Assembly (NCBI RefSeq): GCF_002068095.1
Contig: NZ_LWIG01000026.1
Location: 187,857-251,856 of the forward strand
Direction of reading: 5' to 3'
DNA length: 64,000 nt
Source: Bradyrhizobium sacchari
GTDB taxonomy: Bacteria > Pseudomonadota > Alphaproteobacteria > Rhizobiales > Xanthobacteraceae
Of this stretch, positions 1 to 8,810 are shown one piece after another; the first letter of the stretch is position 1; every line of letters starts with the position of its first letter. Below the pieces are notes generated by a model, which was given only the letters and a program-made list of their open reading frames with translations, was not told the DNA's origin and ran no database searches. The translations under genes and the position numbers were made by a program.

Positions 1-431
1 CCCCGCCGGTCGATCAGGCCAGCCTGGAGATCCCGACGACGCTGACCGAGGCGCAGGTCCGTAACAGCTTTTCCACACCCGAGACTGTGTCCTTTTGGCA
101 ACTACCGAGCTACATCAGCTCTTCCGAAAGCTCGGGCTTCGCGACAGCCGGCTATCGACTCCAGTATCACAAGCTTCTGGCACAGCCGTTTTTGCTGGCC
201 GCCATGGTGATGCTCGCGGCCTCGGTGTCGTTGCGCTTCTTCCGGATGGGCGGCGTGCAGAAGATGGTTTTGAGTGGCGTGGGCGCAGGCTTTCTGCTCT
301 ACGTTCTGTCGAAAGTGACTGAAGACTTGAGCAAGGCTGAGTTGATGCATCCGATCGCTGCGGCGTGGTTGCCCGTGGTGGTGGGCGGCCTGACCGGCTT
401 TTTGGCCTTGTTGTATCAGGAGGACGGTTAG
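1..431 (+). CDS. lptG: LPS export ABC transporter permease LptG (3' end)
   Basis: This is the C-terminal part of an inner-membrane permease; the gene begins before the window. The open frame runs from base 3 to the TAG at 429-431. The visible part contains a soluble stretch (PPVDQASLEIPTTLTEAQVR) followed by SFWQLPSYI and three hydrophobic segments, which is the usual end of LptG/LptF-family permeases. In that family LptG works with LptF and the LptB ATPase to pull lipopolysaccharide out of the inner membrane and push it along the Lpt bridge. The next gene is lptD, the outer-membrane end of the same pathway, and its start codon overlaps this stop by one base, which supports the assignment. 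Confidence 0.88.
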   Translation, partial: PPVDQASLEIPTTLTEAQVRNSFSTPETVSFWQLPSYISSSESSGFATAGYRLQYHKLLAQPFLLAAMVMLAASVSLRFFRMGGVQKMVLSGVGAGFLLYVLSKVTEDLSKAELMHPIAAAWLPVVVGGLTGFLALLYQEDG

Positions 432-2923
432 TGACTGCCGTCCGTCGAGGGCTCGTGTCTCGTTTGACGCGGCGTACCGTGGTGCGCGCGAACGGGGGCG
501 GCTTGTCCGTTGGCAGGCTCCTGCTGGCCGTCATTACGGCTGCCTCGCTCGGCGGGCTGATGGACGCTGCCCTCGTGGCTCCCGCCTCTGCCCAGACCTT
601 CACCTACAATCCGCTGCCGCCGCGCCCCAAGCCGCCGAAGGTCGCCAACGACAACCAGATGCTGGTTCAGGCGACCGAGGTCGATTACGACTACAACAAT
701 TCGCGCGTCTCCGCGGTCGGTAACGTCCAGCTGTTCTACAACGGCACCAGTGTCGAGGCCGACAGGGTCATCTACGACCAGAAGACCAAGCGGCTCCACG
801 CCGAAGGCAACATCCGCATGACGGATGCCGACGGCAAGATCACTTACGCCGAGATCATGGATCTCTCCGACGACTACCGCGACGGTTTCGTCGATTCGCT
901 GCGCGTGGACACCGCCGATCAGACGCGCATGGCCGCGAGCCGCGCCGACCGATCCAGCGGCAACTACACTGTGTTCGAGAACGGCGTCTACACAGCCTGC
1001 GCGCCGTGTAAGGACGATCCGAAGAAGCCGCCGCTGTGGCAGGTCAAGGGTGCCCGCATCATCCACGACCAGCAGGAGAAGATGCTGTACTTCGAGACGG
1101 CGCAGCTCGAGTTCTTCGGCGTGCCGCTCGCCTACATGCCGTATTTCTCGACGCCCGATCCGACCGTGAAGCGCAAGAGCGGCTTCCTGATGCCGGGCTA
1201 CTTCCCCGGCACCTCGGCCACCGGCGTCGGCGCCGAAGCTCCCTATTATTGGGCGATCGCGCCCGACATGGACGCGACCATCACGCCGCGCTTCATGTCG
1301 CGGCAAGGCGCGCTGCTGCAGGGCGAATTCCGCCAGCGCCTGATCGACGGCGCCTACCAGATCCGCGCCTACGGCATCTACCAGCTCGACCCCGGGGCAT
1401 TTGCCGGGCTGCCCGGCGACCGCCAGTTCCGCGGCGGCGTCGACACCAAGGGCCAGTTCGCGCTGAACGACAAATGGGTCTGGGGCTGGGAAGGCGTCCT
1501 GCTGTCCGACTACTACTTCTTCTCGGACTATCGTCTCGCGCAATACCGCGATCCGCTCGGCTCGTTCCTGAACCTGCCGACCGACGCGCTATCGCAGCTC
1601 TATCTGACCGGCGTCGGCAACCGCAGCTTCTTCGACGCACGCACGATGTACTGGCTGAGCTACTCGGGCAACCAGGACAAGGTCCCGGTCGTCTATCCCG
1701 TGATCGACTACTCGAACGTGCTCAACTATCCGGTCTTCGGCGGCGAGTTCAGCTACAAGACCAATTTCGTGAACCTGTCGCGTGAGAACGCGGTGTTCGA
1801 TCCGATCACGACGCTCGCCAACACCAGCAGCCTGTGCACCATCGCCTCGGCCGATCCGCTCGCGCGCACGCCGTCGCAGTGCCTGCTGCGCGGCTTCCCC
1901 GGCACCTACACCCGCCTCACCGCCGAAGCGCAATGGCGCAAGTCCTTCACCGACCCGCTCGGCCAGATCTGGACGCCGTTCGCCAGCGTGCGCGCTGACG
2001 CGATCAACTCGTCGGTCTCCAATCAGCCGGGCGTGTCGAACTATCTGCCGGTCGGCGACACCCAGGCATTCCGCCTGATGCCGACCGTCGGCCTCGAATA
2101 CCGCTATCCCTTCATCAACGTTCAGCCGTGGGGCTCGACCACTGTCGAGCCGATCGCGCAGATCATCATCCGCCCGAACGAGACCTATGCCGGCAAGCTC
2201 CCGAACGAGGATGCGCAGAGCATGGTGTTCGACGCCTCGAACCTGTTCAACGTCGACAAGTTCTCCGGCTACGACCGCGTCGAAGGCGGCGGCCGCGCCA
2301 ATGTCGGCGTGCAGTCCACCACGCAGTTCGACAGAGGCGGCGCCGTCAAGGTGCTGTTCGGTCAGTCCTACCAGCTGTTCGGCTTGAATTCCTTCGCGGT
2401 CCAGGACTCCATCAACACGGGCCTGGATTCCGGCCTCGACAAGCCGCGCTCGGATTACGTGGCAAGCGCCAGCTACTCGCCCAACCGCACCTACACCTTC
2501 AGCGTCCGCTCCCGCATGGACGAGCAAACCTGGAACTTGCAGCGCTTCGAGGCCGAAGGCCGCGCCAATTTCGATCGCTGGTCGATCAGCATGCTCTACG
2601 GCAACTACGCGCCGCAGCCGGAGCTCGGCTATCTGACGCGCCGGGAGGGCATCCTGACCTCGGGCTCGCTGAAGGTTGCGACCAACTGGGTGGTGACGGG
2701 ATCGGCGCGCTGGGACCTCGAGGCCAACAAGATCAACCAGTATGTGCTCGGCGCCGGTTATGTCGACGATTGCTTCGTGCTGGCGGCGAACTATGTAACC
2801 TCGTACAGCTACTCCGCGGGCTCGACCCCGCCCGTGCTGAGCCACGCGTTCATGTTCCAGTTCGGACTGCGCACGCTGGCGACCTCGTCGACGAGCAGCA
2901 GTTCCGCCGGCGGCTTCCAGTGA
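431..2923 (+). CDS. lptD: LPS-assembly protein LptD
   Basis: Outer-membrane beta-barrel protein that inserts lipopolysaccharide into the outer leaflet. I place the start at GTG 431 because it overlaps the lptG stop (TAGTG) and follows an AGGAGG at 418-423; this gives 830 residues. The N-terminus is a signal region ending near APASAQT. An OstA/LptA-like domain follows (around residues 50-200, with GNVQLFYNGTSVEADRVIYD), then a long beta-strand-rich C-terminal barrel. Cysteines occur in ACAPC, SSLC, SQC and DDC contexts, so disulfides as in E. coli LptD are possible, but I have not matched them. It is the second gene of the lptG-lptD-surA-pdxA-rsmA run. Confidence 0.93.
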   Translation: MTAVRRGLVSRLTRRTVVRANGGGLSVGRLLLAVITAASLGGLMDAALVAPASAQTFTYNPLPPRPKPPKVANDNQMLVQATEVDYDYNNSRVSAVGNVQLFYNGTSVEADRVIYDQKTKRLHAEGNIRMTDADGKITYAEIMDLSDDYRDGFVDSLRVDTADQTRMAASRADRSSGNYTVFENGVYTACAPCKDDPKKPPLWQVKGARIIHDQQEKMLYFETAQLEFFGVPLAYMPYFSTPDPTVKRKSGFLMPGYFPGTSATGVGAEAPYYWAIAPDMDATITPRFMSRQGALLQGEFRQRLIDGAYQIRAYGIYQLDPGAFAGLPGDRQFRGGVDTKGQFALNDKWVWGWEGVLLSDYYFFSDYRLAQYRDPLGSFLNLPTDALSQLYLTGVGNRSFFDARTMYWLSYSGNQDKVPVVYPVIDYSNVLNYPVFGGEFSYKTNFVNLSRENAVFDPITTLANTSSLCTIASADPLARTPSQCLLRGFPGTYTRLTAEAQWRKSFTDPLGQIWTPFASVRADAINSSVSNQPGVSNYLPVGDTQAFRLMPTVGLEYRYPFINVQPWGSTTVEPIAQIIIRPNETYAGKLPNEDAQSMVFDASNLFNVDKFSGYDRVEGGGRANVGVQSTTQFDRGGAVKVLFGQSYQLFGLNSFAVQDSINTGLDSGLDKPRSDYVASASYSPNRTYTFSVRSRMDEQTWNLQRFEAEGRANFDRWSISMLYGNYAPQPELGYLTRREGILTSGSLKVATNWVVTGSARWDLEANKINQYVLGAGYVDDCFVLAANYVTSYSYSAGSTPPVLSHAFMFQFGLRTLATSSTSSSSAGGFQ

Positions 2924-2977
2924 ACGGTTTGAAGTGACGGCCGCGCGGTCCCTGATCGCAGGTTCACCGCGGCTGAC

Positions 2978-3928
2978 ATGCGAGCGACAACCATGACCAT
3001 TCCATTGCCTGCCTTCCGCGTCCTCCTCGCCATCAGTGCCGGGCTGATCCTGACCGGCTTGCCCGCGCCGTCGCGCGCGCAGAACATCGTCGTCATGGTC
3101 AACGGCGATCCGATCACCGATTTCGACATCGAGCAGCGCTCCAAGCTCGATCAGCTGACCACGCAGAAGGTCCCGAGCCGGCAGGAGGTCATCAACGAGC
3201 TGATCGACGACAAGGTGAAGATCAAGGAAGGCAAGAAGTACGGCGTCGATCCGGGCGTCTCCGACATCAACCAGTCCTTCGAAGGCATGGCGCAGCGCAT
3301 GCGCATCACGCCGGACCAGCTGACCAAGTCCCTGGAGTCCAAGGGTGTCCGCCCGGAAACCCTGAAGGGCCGCATGAAAGCCGAGATGGTCTGGACCAGC
3401 CTCGTGCGCGGCCGCTACAAGGAGAAGCTGATGGTCGGCGAGCGCGACGTCGCGCAGGCCGTGCAGGCCCAGACCGGCGACAAGCTCCAGATCGAGGGCA
3501 CCGAATACAAGATGCAGCCGATCGTGCTGATCGTGCCGCGCGGCTCGTCCCCGTCCTTCCAGGAGACGCGAATGAAGGAAGCCGAGCAATATCGCTCGCG
3601 CGTCGGGAGCTGCGAGGAAGCCAATTCGCTGTTCCGCTCGACCCCGAACGCCACCATCCGCGAGAGCGTCACCAAGACGACCGCGGAGCTGCCCGAGGCG
3701 CTGCGCAAGGTGCTCGACGACACGCCAATCGGCCATCTGACCGCGCCGGAGGTGACCAAAGCGGGCATCGAGATGGTCGTGCTGTGCTCGCGTAAGCCGA
3801 CCATGATCGACACGCCGAAGAAGCGCGAGGTCCGCGAGAAGATGTACCAGGAGAAGTACGAGAAGACCCAGAAGGCCTATCTCGACGAGCTCCGCAAGGC
3901 GGCGATGATCGAATATCGCAACCGCTGA
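2978..3928 (+). CDS. SurA-like periplasmic chaperone / peptidylprolyl isomerase
   Basis: A 316-residue secreted protein with a signal peptide ending in PAPSRAQ, followed by NIVVMVNGDPITDFDIEQR, the characteristic opening of the SurA N-terminal domain. A long helical region and a parvulin-like C-terminal part follow. SurA proteins escort outer-membrane proteins such as LptD across the periplasm, and the gene lies 54 bases after lptD. The start could be ATG 2978 or ATG 2993 (MTIPLP); neither has a strong ribosome-binding site, and the second gives a more typical signal peptide. The protein is shorter than E. coli SurA (about 430 residues) and probably has one rather than two PPIase-like domains. 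Confidence 0.85.
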   Translation: MRATTMTIPLPAFRVLLAISAGLILTGLPAPSRAQNIVVMVNGDPITDFDIEQRSKLDQLTTQKVPSRQEVINELIDDKVKIKEGKKYGVDPGVSDINQSFEGMAQRMRITPDQLTKSLESKGVRPETLKGRMKAEMVWTSLVRGRYKEKLMVGERDVAQAVQAQTGDKLQIEGTEYKMQPIVLIVPRGSSPSFQETRMKEAEQYRSRVGSCEEANSLFRSTPNATIRESVTKTTAELPEALRKVLDDTPIGHLTAPEVTKAGIEMVVLCSRKPTMIDTPKKREVREKMYQEKYEKTQKAYLDELRKAAMIEYRNR

Positions 3929-4953
3929 TGGCCGACCACGCAGCAAAACCCCTCGCCCTGACCCTGGGAGAGCCCGCCGGCATCGGTCCCGACATCACGA
4001 TTGCGGCCTGGCTCCGGCGCCGCGAGCTGAACCTGCCCGCCTTTTATCTCCTTGGCGACGACGCCTTCGTCGCGCGGCGCGCCAAGGTCATAGGTAAGGC
4101 GCTCGGCGCCGATATCCGGATCGCCCCGGTGAGTGCCAGCGAGGCCGTGGCCACCTTCGCCGAGGCCCTGCCCGTGGTCGCGACCAGAGAGCGCGCGACG
4201 GCCGAGCCCGGCAAGCCCGACGCCACCAGTGCAACGGCAGCGCTCGCCTCGATCCGCCAGGCGGTCGATGATGTACGCAAGGGGCACGCCAGCGCCGTCG
4301 TCACCAATCCGATCGCCAAGAGCGTGCTCTACCGCGCCGGCTTCCGCCATCCCGGCCACACCGAATTCCTCGCCGAGCTGGCGGCCGAGGGCGGTCCCGT
4401 GCCGCAGCCGGTGATGATGCTGTGGTCGCCGCGGCTTGCCGTGGTGCCGGTGACCATCCATGTCTCCTTGCGCGAGGCGCTGAGCCAGCTCACCAGCGAA
4501 TTGATCGTCTCGACCGTGCGCATCGTCGCGGCTGAGCTGACATCCCGCTTCGGCATCGCGCGGCCGCGCATCGCGATCTCCGGCCTCAACCCGCATGCCG
4601 GCGAAGACGGCTCGCTCGGCCATGAGGAGCAGACGGTGATTGCGCCGGCGCTCAAGGTTCTGCGCAACGGCGGCATCGAGGCGAAGGGACCCCTGCCCGC
4701 CGACACCATGTTCCACGAAGCCGCACGCAACCTCTATGACTGTGCGGTCTGCATGTATCACGACCAGGCCCTGATCCCGATCAAGACGGTTGCGTTCGAC
4801 GACGCAGTCAACGTCACGCTCGGCCTGCCCTTCATCCGCACCTCGCCCGATCACGGCACCGCCTTCGACATCGCTGGCACCGCCAGGGCCAATCCGGCCA
4901 GCCTGATCGCGGCGCTGCAGCTTGCGAGCCGCATGGCGGCTGCGAAAACCTGA
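3928..4953 (+). CDS. pdxA: 4-hydroxythreonine-4-phosphate dehydrogenase
   Basis: Enzyme of DXP-dependent pyridoxal 5'-phosphate synthesis; it oxidises 4-phosphohydroxy-L-threonine. The 341-residue length is normal for PdxA. Recognisable segments are [13 protein letters not shown] near the start, [11 protein letters not shown], the metal/substrate motif [22 protein letters not shown] and [14 protein letters not shown]. The ATG overlaps the stop of the surA-like gene (TGATG at 3926-3930), and its own stop overlaps the rsmA start in the same way, so the three genes are probably translationally coupled. A pdxA-rsmA pairing next to surA and lptD is also the order in E. coli. Confidence 0.95.
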   Translation: MADHAAKPLALTLGEPAGIGPDITIAAWLRRRELNLPAFYLLGDDAFVARRAKVIGKALGADIRIAPVSASEAVATFAEALPVVATRERATAEPGKPDATSATAALASIRQAVDDVRKGHASAVVTNPIAKSVLYRAGFRHPGHTEFLAELAAEGGPVPQPVMMLWSPRLAVVPVTIHVSLREALSQLTSELIVSTVRIVAAELTSRFGIARPRIAISGLNPHAGEDGSLGHEEQTVIAPALKVLRNGGIEAKGPLPADTMFHEAARNLYDCAVCMYHDQALIPIKTVAFDDAVNVTLGLPFIRTSPDHGTAFDIAGTARANPASLIAALQLASRMAAAKT

Positions 4954-5810
4954 TGAGTGCGATCGACGACCTCCCGCCGCTGCGCGAGGTCATTCGCCAG
5001 CACGCGCTGTCGGCTCGCAAATCGCTCGGCCAGAATTTCCTGCTCGATCTCAATCTCACCGCGCGCATCGCACGCGCGGCCGCGCCGCTCGACGATTCCA
5101 CCATCGTCGAGATCGGCCCGGGCCCGGGCGGGCTGACGCGCGCCTTGCTCGCGCTCGGCGCCAAACGCGTCATCGCCATCGAGCATGACGAGCGCGCGAT
5201 CCCGGCGCTCCAGGATATTTCCGCGCGCTATCCCGGCCGGCTCGAGATCGTGCACGGCGATGCCATGACGTTCGACCCGCGCCCGCTCCTCGCGGACGAA
5301 CGCGCAAAGATCGTCGCCAATCTGCCCTACAACATCGCGACCCAGCTTCTCATCAACTGGCTCACGATCGAACCCTGGCCGCCCTGGTACGACATGATGG
5401 TGCTGATGTTCCAGCGCGAGGTCGGCGAGCGCATCGTCGCGCGCGAGGACGAGGAGGCCTATGGCCGGCTCGGCGTGCTCGCCAACTGGCGCTGCGAAAC
5501 CAGGATCCTGTTCGACATTTCGCCGTCCGCCTTCGTGCCGCCGCCGAAGGTCACCTCCTCGGTCGTGCGCCTTAAGCCGCGTGCCGAACCGCTACCCTGC
5601 GATCGCAGGCTGCTCGAGCAGGTCGCCGCCGCCGCCTTCGGCCAGCGCCGCAAGATGCTGCGGCAAAGCCTGAAATCGCTGGGCGTCGATCCCGCGCGAC
5701 TTGCCGCGGCTGCCGGCGTCGACCCGACACGGCGCGCCGAGACCATCCCGATTGCAGGCTTTGTTGCCATGGCCCGTGAATTGGCGGATATACGCAGCGA
5801 AGCTGGATAA
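4953..5810 (+). CDS. rsmA: 16S rRNA (adenine1518/1519-N6) dimethyltransferase
   Basis: RsmA (KsgA) dimethylates two adjacent adenines in the 3' hairpin of 16S rRNA late in 30S assembly. The 285 residues contain [10 protein letters not shown] at the N-terminus, the SAM-binding motif [14 protein letters not shown], the acidic [15 protein letters not shown], and the catalytic [12 protein letters not shown] (NLPY). The C-terminal helical domain follows with [12 protein letters not shown]. The start ATG 4953 overlaps the pdxA stop. It is the last gene of the operon; a separate ribosome-binding site serves the next gene. Confidence 0.95.
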   Translation: MSAIDDLPPLREVIRQHALSARKSLGQNFLLDLNLTARIARAAAPLDDSTIVEIGPGPGGLTRALLALGAKRVIAIEHDERAIPALQDISARYPGRLEIVHGDAMTFDPRPLLADERAKIVANLPYNIATQLLINWLTIEPWPPWYDMMVLMFQREVGERIVAREDEEAYGRLGVLANWRCETRILFDISPSAFVPPPKVTSSVVRLKPRAEPLPCDRRLLEQVAAAAFGQRRKMLRQSLKSLGVDPARLAAAAGVDPTRRAETIPIAGFVAMARELADIRSEAG

Positions 5811-5832
5811 CAAGAATTTCGGAGGAAGGAAT

Positions 5833-6891
5833 ATGGCGTTGATGCGTCGGCAGTCCCTTGTCAAGTTCGATGCGCCGCTTTGCGAGACCATCGTCGACAC
5901 GCCGAAGCCGCAGGGACGCGAGGTGCTGGTGCGCATCGAGCGCTGCGGCCTCTGCCATTCCGACCTGCATATCCAGGACGGCTACGCCGATCTCGGCGGC
6001 GGCAAGAAGCTCGACACCACGCGCGGCATGACGCTGCCCTTCACGCTCGGCCACGAGATCGCGGGCGTCGTGGACGAGGTCGGCCCTGACGTTCCCGCGG
6101 GCCTCGTCGGCGCGAAGAAGGCGGTCTTTCCCTGGATCGGTTGCGGCCAGTGCCGCGACTGCGCCAATGGCGACGAGAACCTCTGCGCCAAGCAGCGCTT
6201 CCTCGGCGTCTCCATCGACGGCGGTTTTGCCACCCATGTGCTGGTGCCCGACGCAAAATACCTGCTCGACTACGATCCCCTCCCCGTCAACCAGGCCGCG
6301 ACCCTGATGTGCTCGGGCGTCACCGCCTACGGCGCGCTCAAGCGACTGGTCGACCGTCCGCGCCAGCGCAATCTGCTGCTGATCGGCCTCGGCGGCGTCG
6401 GCATGATGGGCCTGTCGTTCGCGCAGGCGATGTTCAAGCAGCCGATCACAGTCGCCGACCTCTCGCCGGCCGCGCGCGAGACCGCACTGAAGAACGGCGC
6501 GGCTGTCGCCTACGATCCGTCCGAGCCCGACGTGATCAAGCGCATCCTGAAAGAGACCGAGGGCGGCTTCGACGAGGTGGTCGATTTCGCCGGTAACGAG
6601 AAGTCGATGGGCTTTGCGGTGGCGGTCGCTGCGCGCGGCGGCAAGGTGGTGGTCTCCGGCCTGATGGGCGGCCAGTTCACACTGCCGATGGTGCAATGGG
6701 TCTACAAGCGCCTGACCGTCGAAGGCTTCATGGTGGGCACGCTCCCGGAAGGCCACGAGTTGATGGCGCTCGCCCGTGCCGGCAAGATCAAGCCGACGCC
6801 GATGCGCGAGGAGCCAATGGGCGACGTGCAGAAATGGATCGACGAGCTGCGCGCCGGCAAGGTTGTCGGCCGCATCGTGCTGAAGAACTAG
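5833..6891 (+). CDS. Zinc-dependent alcohol dehydrogenase (MDR family)
   Basis: Medium-chain dehydrogenase of 352 residues. Start ATG 5833 is chosen because it follows GGAGGAAGGA at 5821-5830; a longer open frame would run into rsmA. Catalytic-zinc residues are visible in ERCGLCHSD and LGHEIAG, and the structural-zinc cysteines in WIGCGQCRDCANGDENLC. The nucleotide-binding motif GLGGVGMMG and the acidic VADLSP suggest NAD(H). Substrate cannot be told from sequence. It lies 22 bases after rsmA and may be partly co-transcribed with it. Confidence 0.9.
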   Translation: MALMRRQSLVKFDAPLCETIVDTPKPQGREVLVRIERCGLCHSDLHIQDGYADLGGGKKLDTTRGMTLPFTLGHEIAGVVDEVGPDVPAGLVGAKKAVFPWIGCGQCRDCANGDENLCAKQRFLGVSIDGGFATHVLVPDAKYLLDYDPLPVNQAATLMCSGVTAYGALKRLVDRPRQRNLLLIGLGGVGMMGLSFAQAMFKQPITVADLSPAARETALKNGAAVAYDPSEPDVIKRILKETEGGFDEVVDFAGNEKSMGFAVAVAARGGKVVVSGLMGGQFTLPMVQWVYKRLTVEGFMVGTLPEGHELMALARAGKIKPTPMREEPMGDVQKWIDELRAGKVVGRIVLKN

Positions 6892-6966
6892 GAACCAGGC
6901 ACTTCCTCCGGCGAGATCGAAGGTCTCGCCGCAGGAACGCCGACGCCCGCGCTGCGTTGGCAGCAC

Positions 6967-7194
6967 ATGTCCATTCGCTGCACCGTCGAGAGCGCATTCT
7001 TCATCGCCTGGAGCTTCCTGGAGGCAAGCGACGAGCTCGGCCCCCCGGACGAGACGGCCAACGTCATTCTTGATGCGATCGAAGCGCAACTCAGGAATGG
7101 CGAGCGTCGGCAGTTGATGCTCGCGAACCGGGCGATCGACGCCTGGCGCGCGCACGCAGGGAGCCGGCTGCCGGACCGAGCCCGCGTCGGATAA
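6967..7194 (+). CDS. Small conserved-looking hypothetical protein
   Basis: A 75-residue protein beginning MSIRCTVESAFFIAWSFLEA, followed by a helical region (ANVILDAIEAQLRNGERRQLMLANRAIDAWR). No known domain is recognised. The sequence is balanced and protein-like rather than Arg/Pro-biased like the shadow frames in this high-GC DNA. There is no clear ribosome-binding site. Short proteins of this general appearance occur in rhizobia, but I assign no function. Confidence 0.5.
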   Translation: MSIRCTVESAFFIAWSFLEASDELGPPDETANVILDAIEAQLRNGERRQLMLANRAIDAWRAHAGSRLPDRARVG

Positions 7195-7548
7195 CGAGCG
7201 GCAGCCAAGTCCCCCGCCCCGCCGGCTCGGCGACGCCCGAACCAGTACGGGCCGTCGGCCGCCGACCCGGCCGCCCCATTTGGGCATCAGCCGTCGCGCT
7301 TGCGAATGTAAGGTCCCGCCTTCGGCCTTCACGCCTTCATGTGCCGGAGGAACGGGATCCGGCGGCAGCCGGACCGCCGGTCCGCAAGACAGACCAGGCG
7401 ATCGCGAGCCCGGCCTGCCGGATTCCACAGTGATTTCGTGTGTCTTGCGGCCAAAGCTTGCCGCCGGGAAAACCACTATTGCATCGGCCCGTGAATGGCC
7501 GTTCAATGGCGTTTTGGGTCGGCGCTACATTGTTTTCTGGTTTTTTGA
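7195..7548. other. Gene-free spacer
   Basis: About 350 bases between two small genes. It is GC-rich in the first half, with short self-complementary GGCCGTCGGCC-type runs near 7250, and becomes less GC-rich near 7470-7550, just before the next start codon, where a promoter would be expected. I found no convincing gene, RNA or repeat. Frames crossing it are Arg/Pro/Gly-rich and look non-coding. Confidence 0.5.
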
Positions 7549-7956
7549 ATGCGAACTTTTGTCATTATTCTGGGCATCTGGCTGCTGATCAACGTCCTCT
7601 TCGTCGTCGTCATGATGCCGCCGCGCAAGCCGCAGAAGGCGGACCGTCCGCGATCATCGGTCGGCCTCGCCCCGGCGGCCATCGAGCCCAACGCCTATCC
7701 TTTCGACGAGGACGAGAAGGTCTCGCTTCGCCATACCATCATCGCCATTGCGATGGGCACGCTGTTCTCGCTGACGCCGCCATTGCTCCAAGCAGTCGAC
7801 GACATCAAGCGCCTGGTCAGCAAGTACTGCAAGTCCGGACCGCCGCCCCCAGCGGGAGGCGGCGAACCAACGCAGGAGATGGAAGACCTCCGTACGCACG
7901 AGGAGCGCACGGCCGGCGGATCCTCACCCGATGATCGGAACGCGCAGAAGCGCTAG
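7549..7956 (+). CDS. Hypothetical membrane-anchored protein
   Basis: 135 residues. The N-terminus is a strong membrane segment (about residues 4-23, ILGIWLLINVLFVVVMM). A second moderately hydrophobic stretch (HTIIAIAMGTLFSLTPPLL) follows around residues 63-82, and then an amphipathic part (AVDDIKRLVSKYCKSG) and a disordered polar tail. No domain recognised. It begins ATG 7549 without an obvious ribosome-binding site. It sits in a run of small unknown genes between the alcohol dehydrogenase and gmk. Confidence 0.62.
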   Translation: MRTFVIILGIWLLINVLFVVVMMPPRKPQKADRPRSSVGLAPAAIEPNAYPFDEDEKVSLRHTIIAIAMGTLFSLTPPLLQAVDDIKRLVSKYCKSGPPPPAGGGEPTQEMEDLRTHEERTAGGSSPDDRNAQKR

Positions 7957-8182
7957 TACTCGGATTCTCTTCGCAGATTAGACTTCAGGCGGGACGTTGG
8001 AACGTCGCGCGCCTCCTGTGCGTTGGCCTTTCATCAAGGCGGTGACCGATCAGGAGCCGATAACAAGACAGGCGCCGCCTGTTCCGAAAAACACGCAGAA
8101 CAAGCGGAAGCGGGCGCGTGGGATGAGAAATCACGCATGGGGGTGGAAGACGCATGGGGGGTGGAAGAAAGGAGACACGAGC

Positions 8183-8359
8183 TTGGCCAACCTCGGCAAG
8201 TGGTACGATCCCATCTCCGAGCGCTGGATCGCACCGCGCGAACCGCGCCAGCAGACAACAGCATCTCAAGCAAACGAGAACCACGTTCTGGAGTTCGAGA
8301 GGACGGTCGAAGTCCAGCGCATCTGGCGAGCGCTTGTCGATTGCTGTGCACGAGACTGA
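8183..8359 (+). CDS. Possible small protein, TTG start
   Basis: A 58-residue reading beginning at TTG 8183, chosen because AAAGGAG lies at 8168-8174 with an 8-base spacer. It reads LANLGKWYDPISERW at the start (Met in vivo) and ends RIWRALVDCCARD. An upstream ATG in the same frame (7997) would give a longer but less protein-like N-terminus. No family recognised. Real or not is uncertain; the ribosome-binding site is the main support. Confidence 0.4.
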   Translation: MANLGKWYDPISERWIAPREPRQQTTASQANENHVLEFERTVEVQRIWRALVDCCARD

Positions 8360-8410
8360 CGGTCTCGTGCGCACCGGCGGAGAACTAGCCGCCGCACGCC
8401 CTGACGCCGC

Positions 8411-8632
8411 ATGACCGATCCCGCATCATACGCAAAACCGGTCGCCATCGCGATCCGATATTTCGCGATCGTCGTCGGCTGCGGCTGCCTGCTGCTCACC
8501 GCCGCCTGCTTCGCGATCGCATGCCAGGTCTTCATTCAGACCGGCGTGTTTGCGCGGTCCTATGCCATGGTGGGGCTCATCAGTGCAGTACTGGGGTATC
8601 TGGCGCTGATGCTGGCACGTGCGTGGAGGTAA
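8411..8632 (+). CDS. Small two-helix membrane protein
   Basis: 73 residues with two predicted membrane helices, about residues 16-41 (IRYFAIVVGCGCLLLTAACF) and 49-69 (AMVGLISAVLGYLALMLA), joined by a short loop. No functional motif. It lacks a clear ribosome-binding site. The hydrophobic pattern makes a chance frame unlikely, but the function is unknown. Confidence 0.55.
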   Translation: MTDPASYAKPVAIAIRYFAIVVGCGCLLLTAACFAIACQVFIQTGVFARSYAMVGLISAVLGYLALMLARAWR

Positions 8633-8810
8633 ATGGGAACCTGGACCTCAGCTGAGCAATAACGCGAAAAGGCTGGCGGCGCGGTGGAACGAGTGCGCCG
8701 CAGGCCCAATTCAAGCCACATCCTCTCCGGATTTGCGGCTCATTGCCACCCAACTCTTTGACGAGAAAGGGATGGTTAAGAGTTGCGTTGTGCGTAACCG
8801 GGAGACCAGG

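Noticed and set aside
1589-3946. Minus-strand open frame of 785 codons
   Set aside because: Antisense to lptD and the surA-like gene; no recognisable domain and biased composition.
5572-7506. Minus-strand open frame of 644 codons
   Set aside because: Covers rsmA and alcohol dehydrogenase on the other strand; no protein-like features.
7280-7588. Plus-strand 102-codon frame in the 7.2-7.5 kb spacer
   Set aside because: Overlaps the membrane protein start at 7549, is Gly/Pro/Arg-rich and has no ribosome-binding site.
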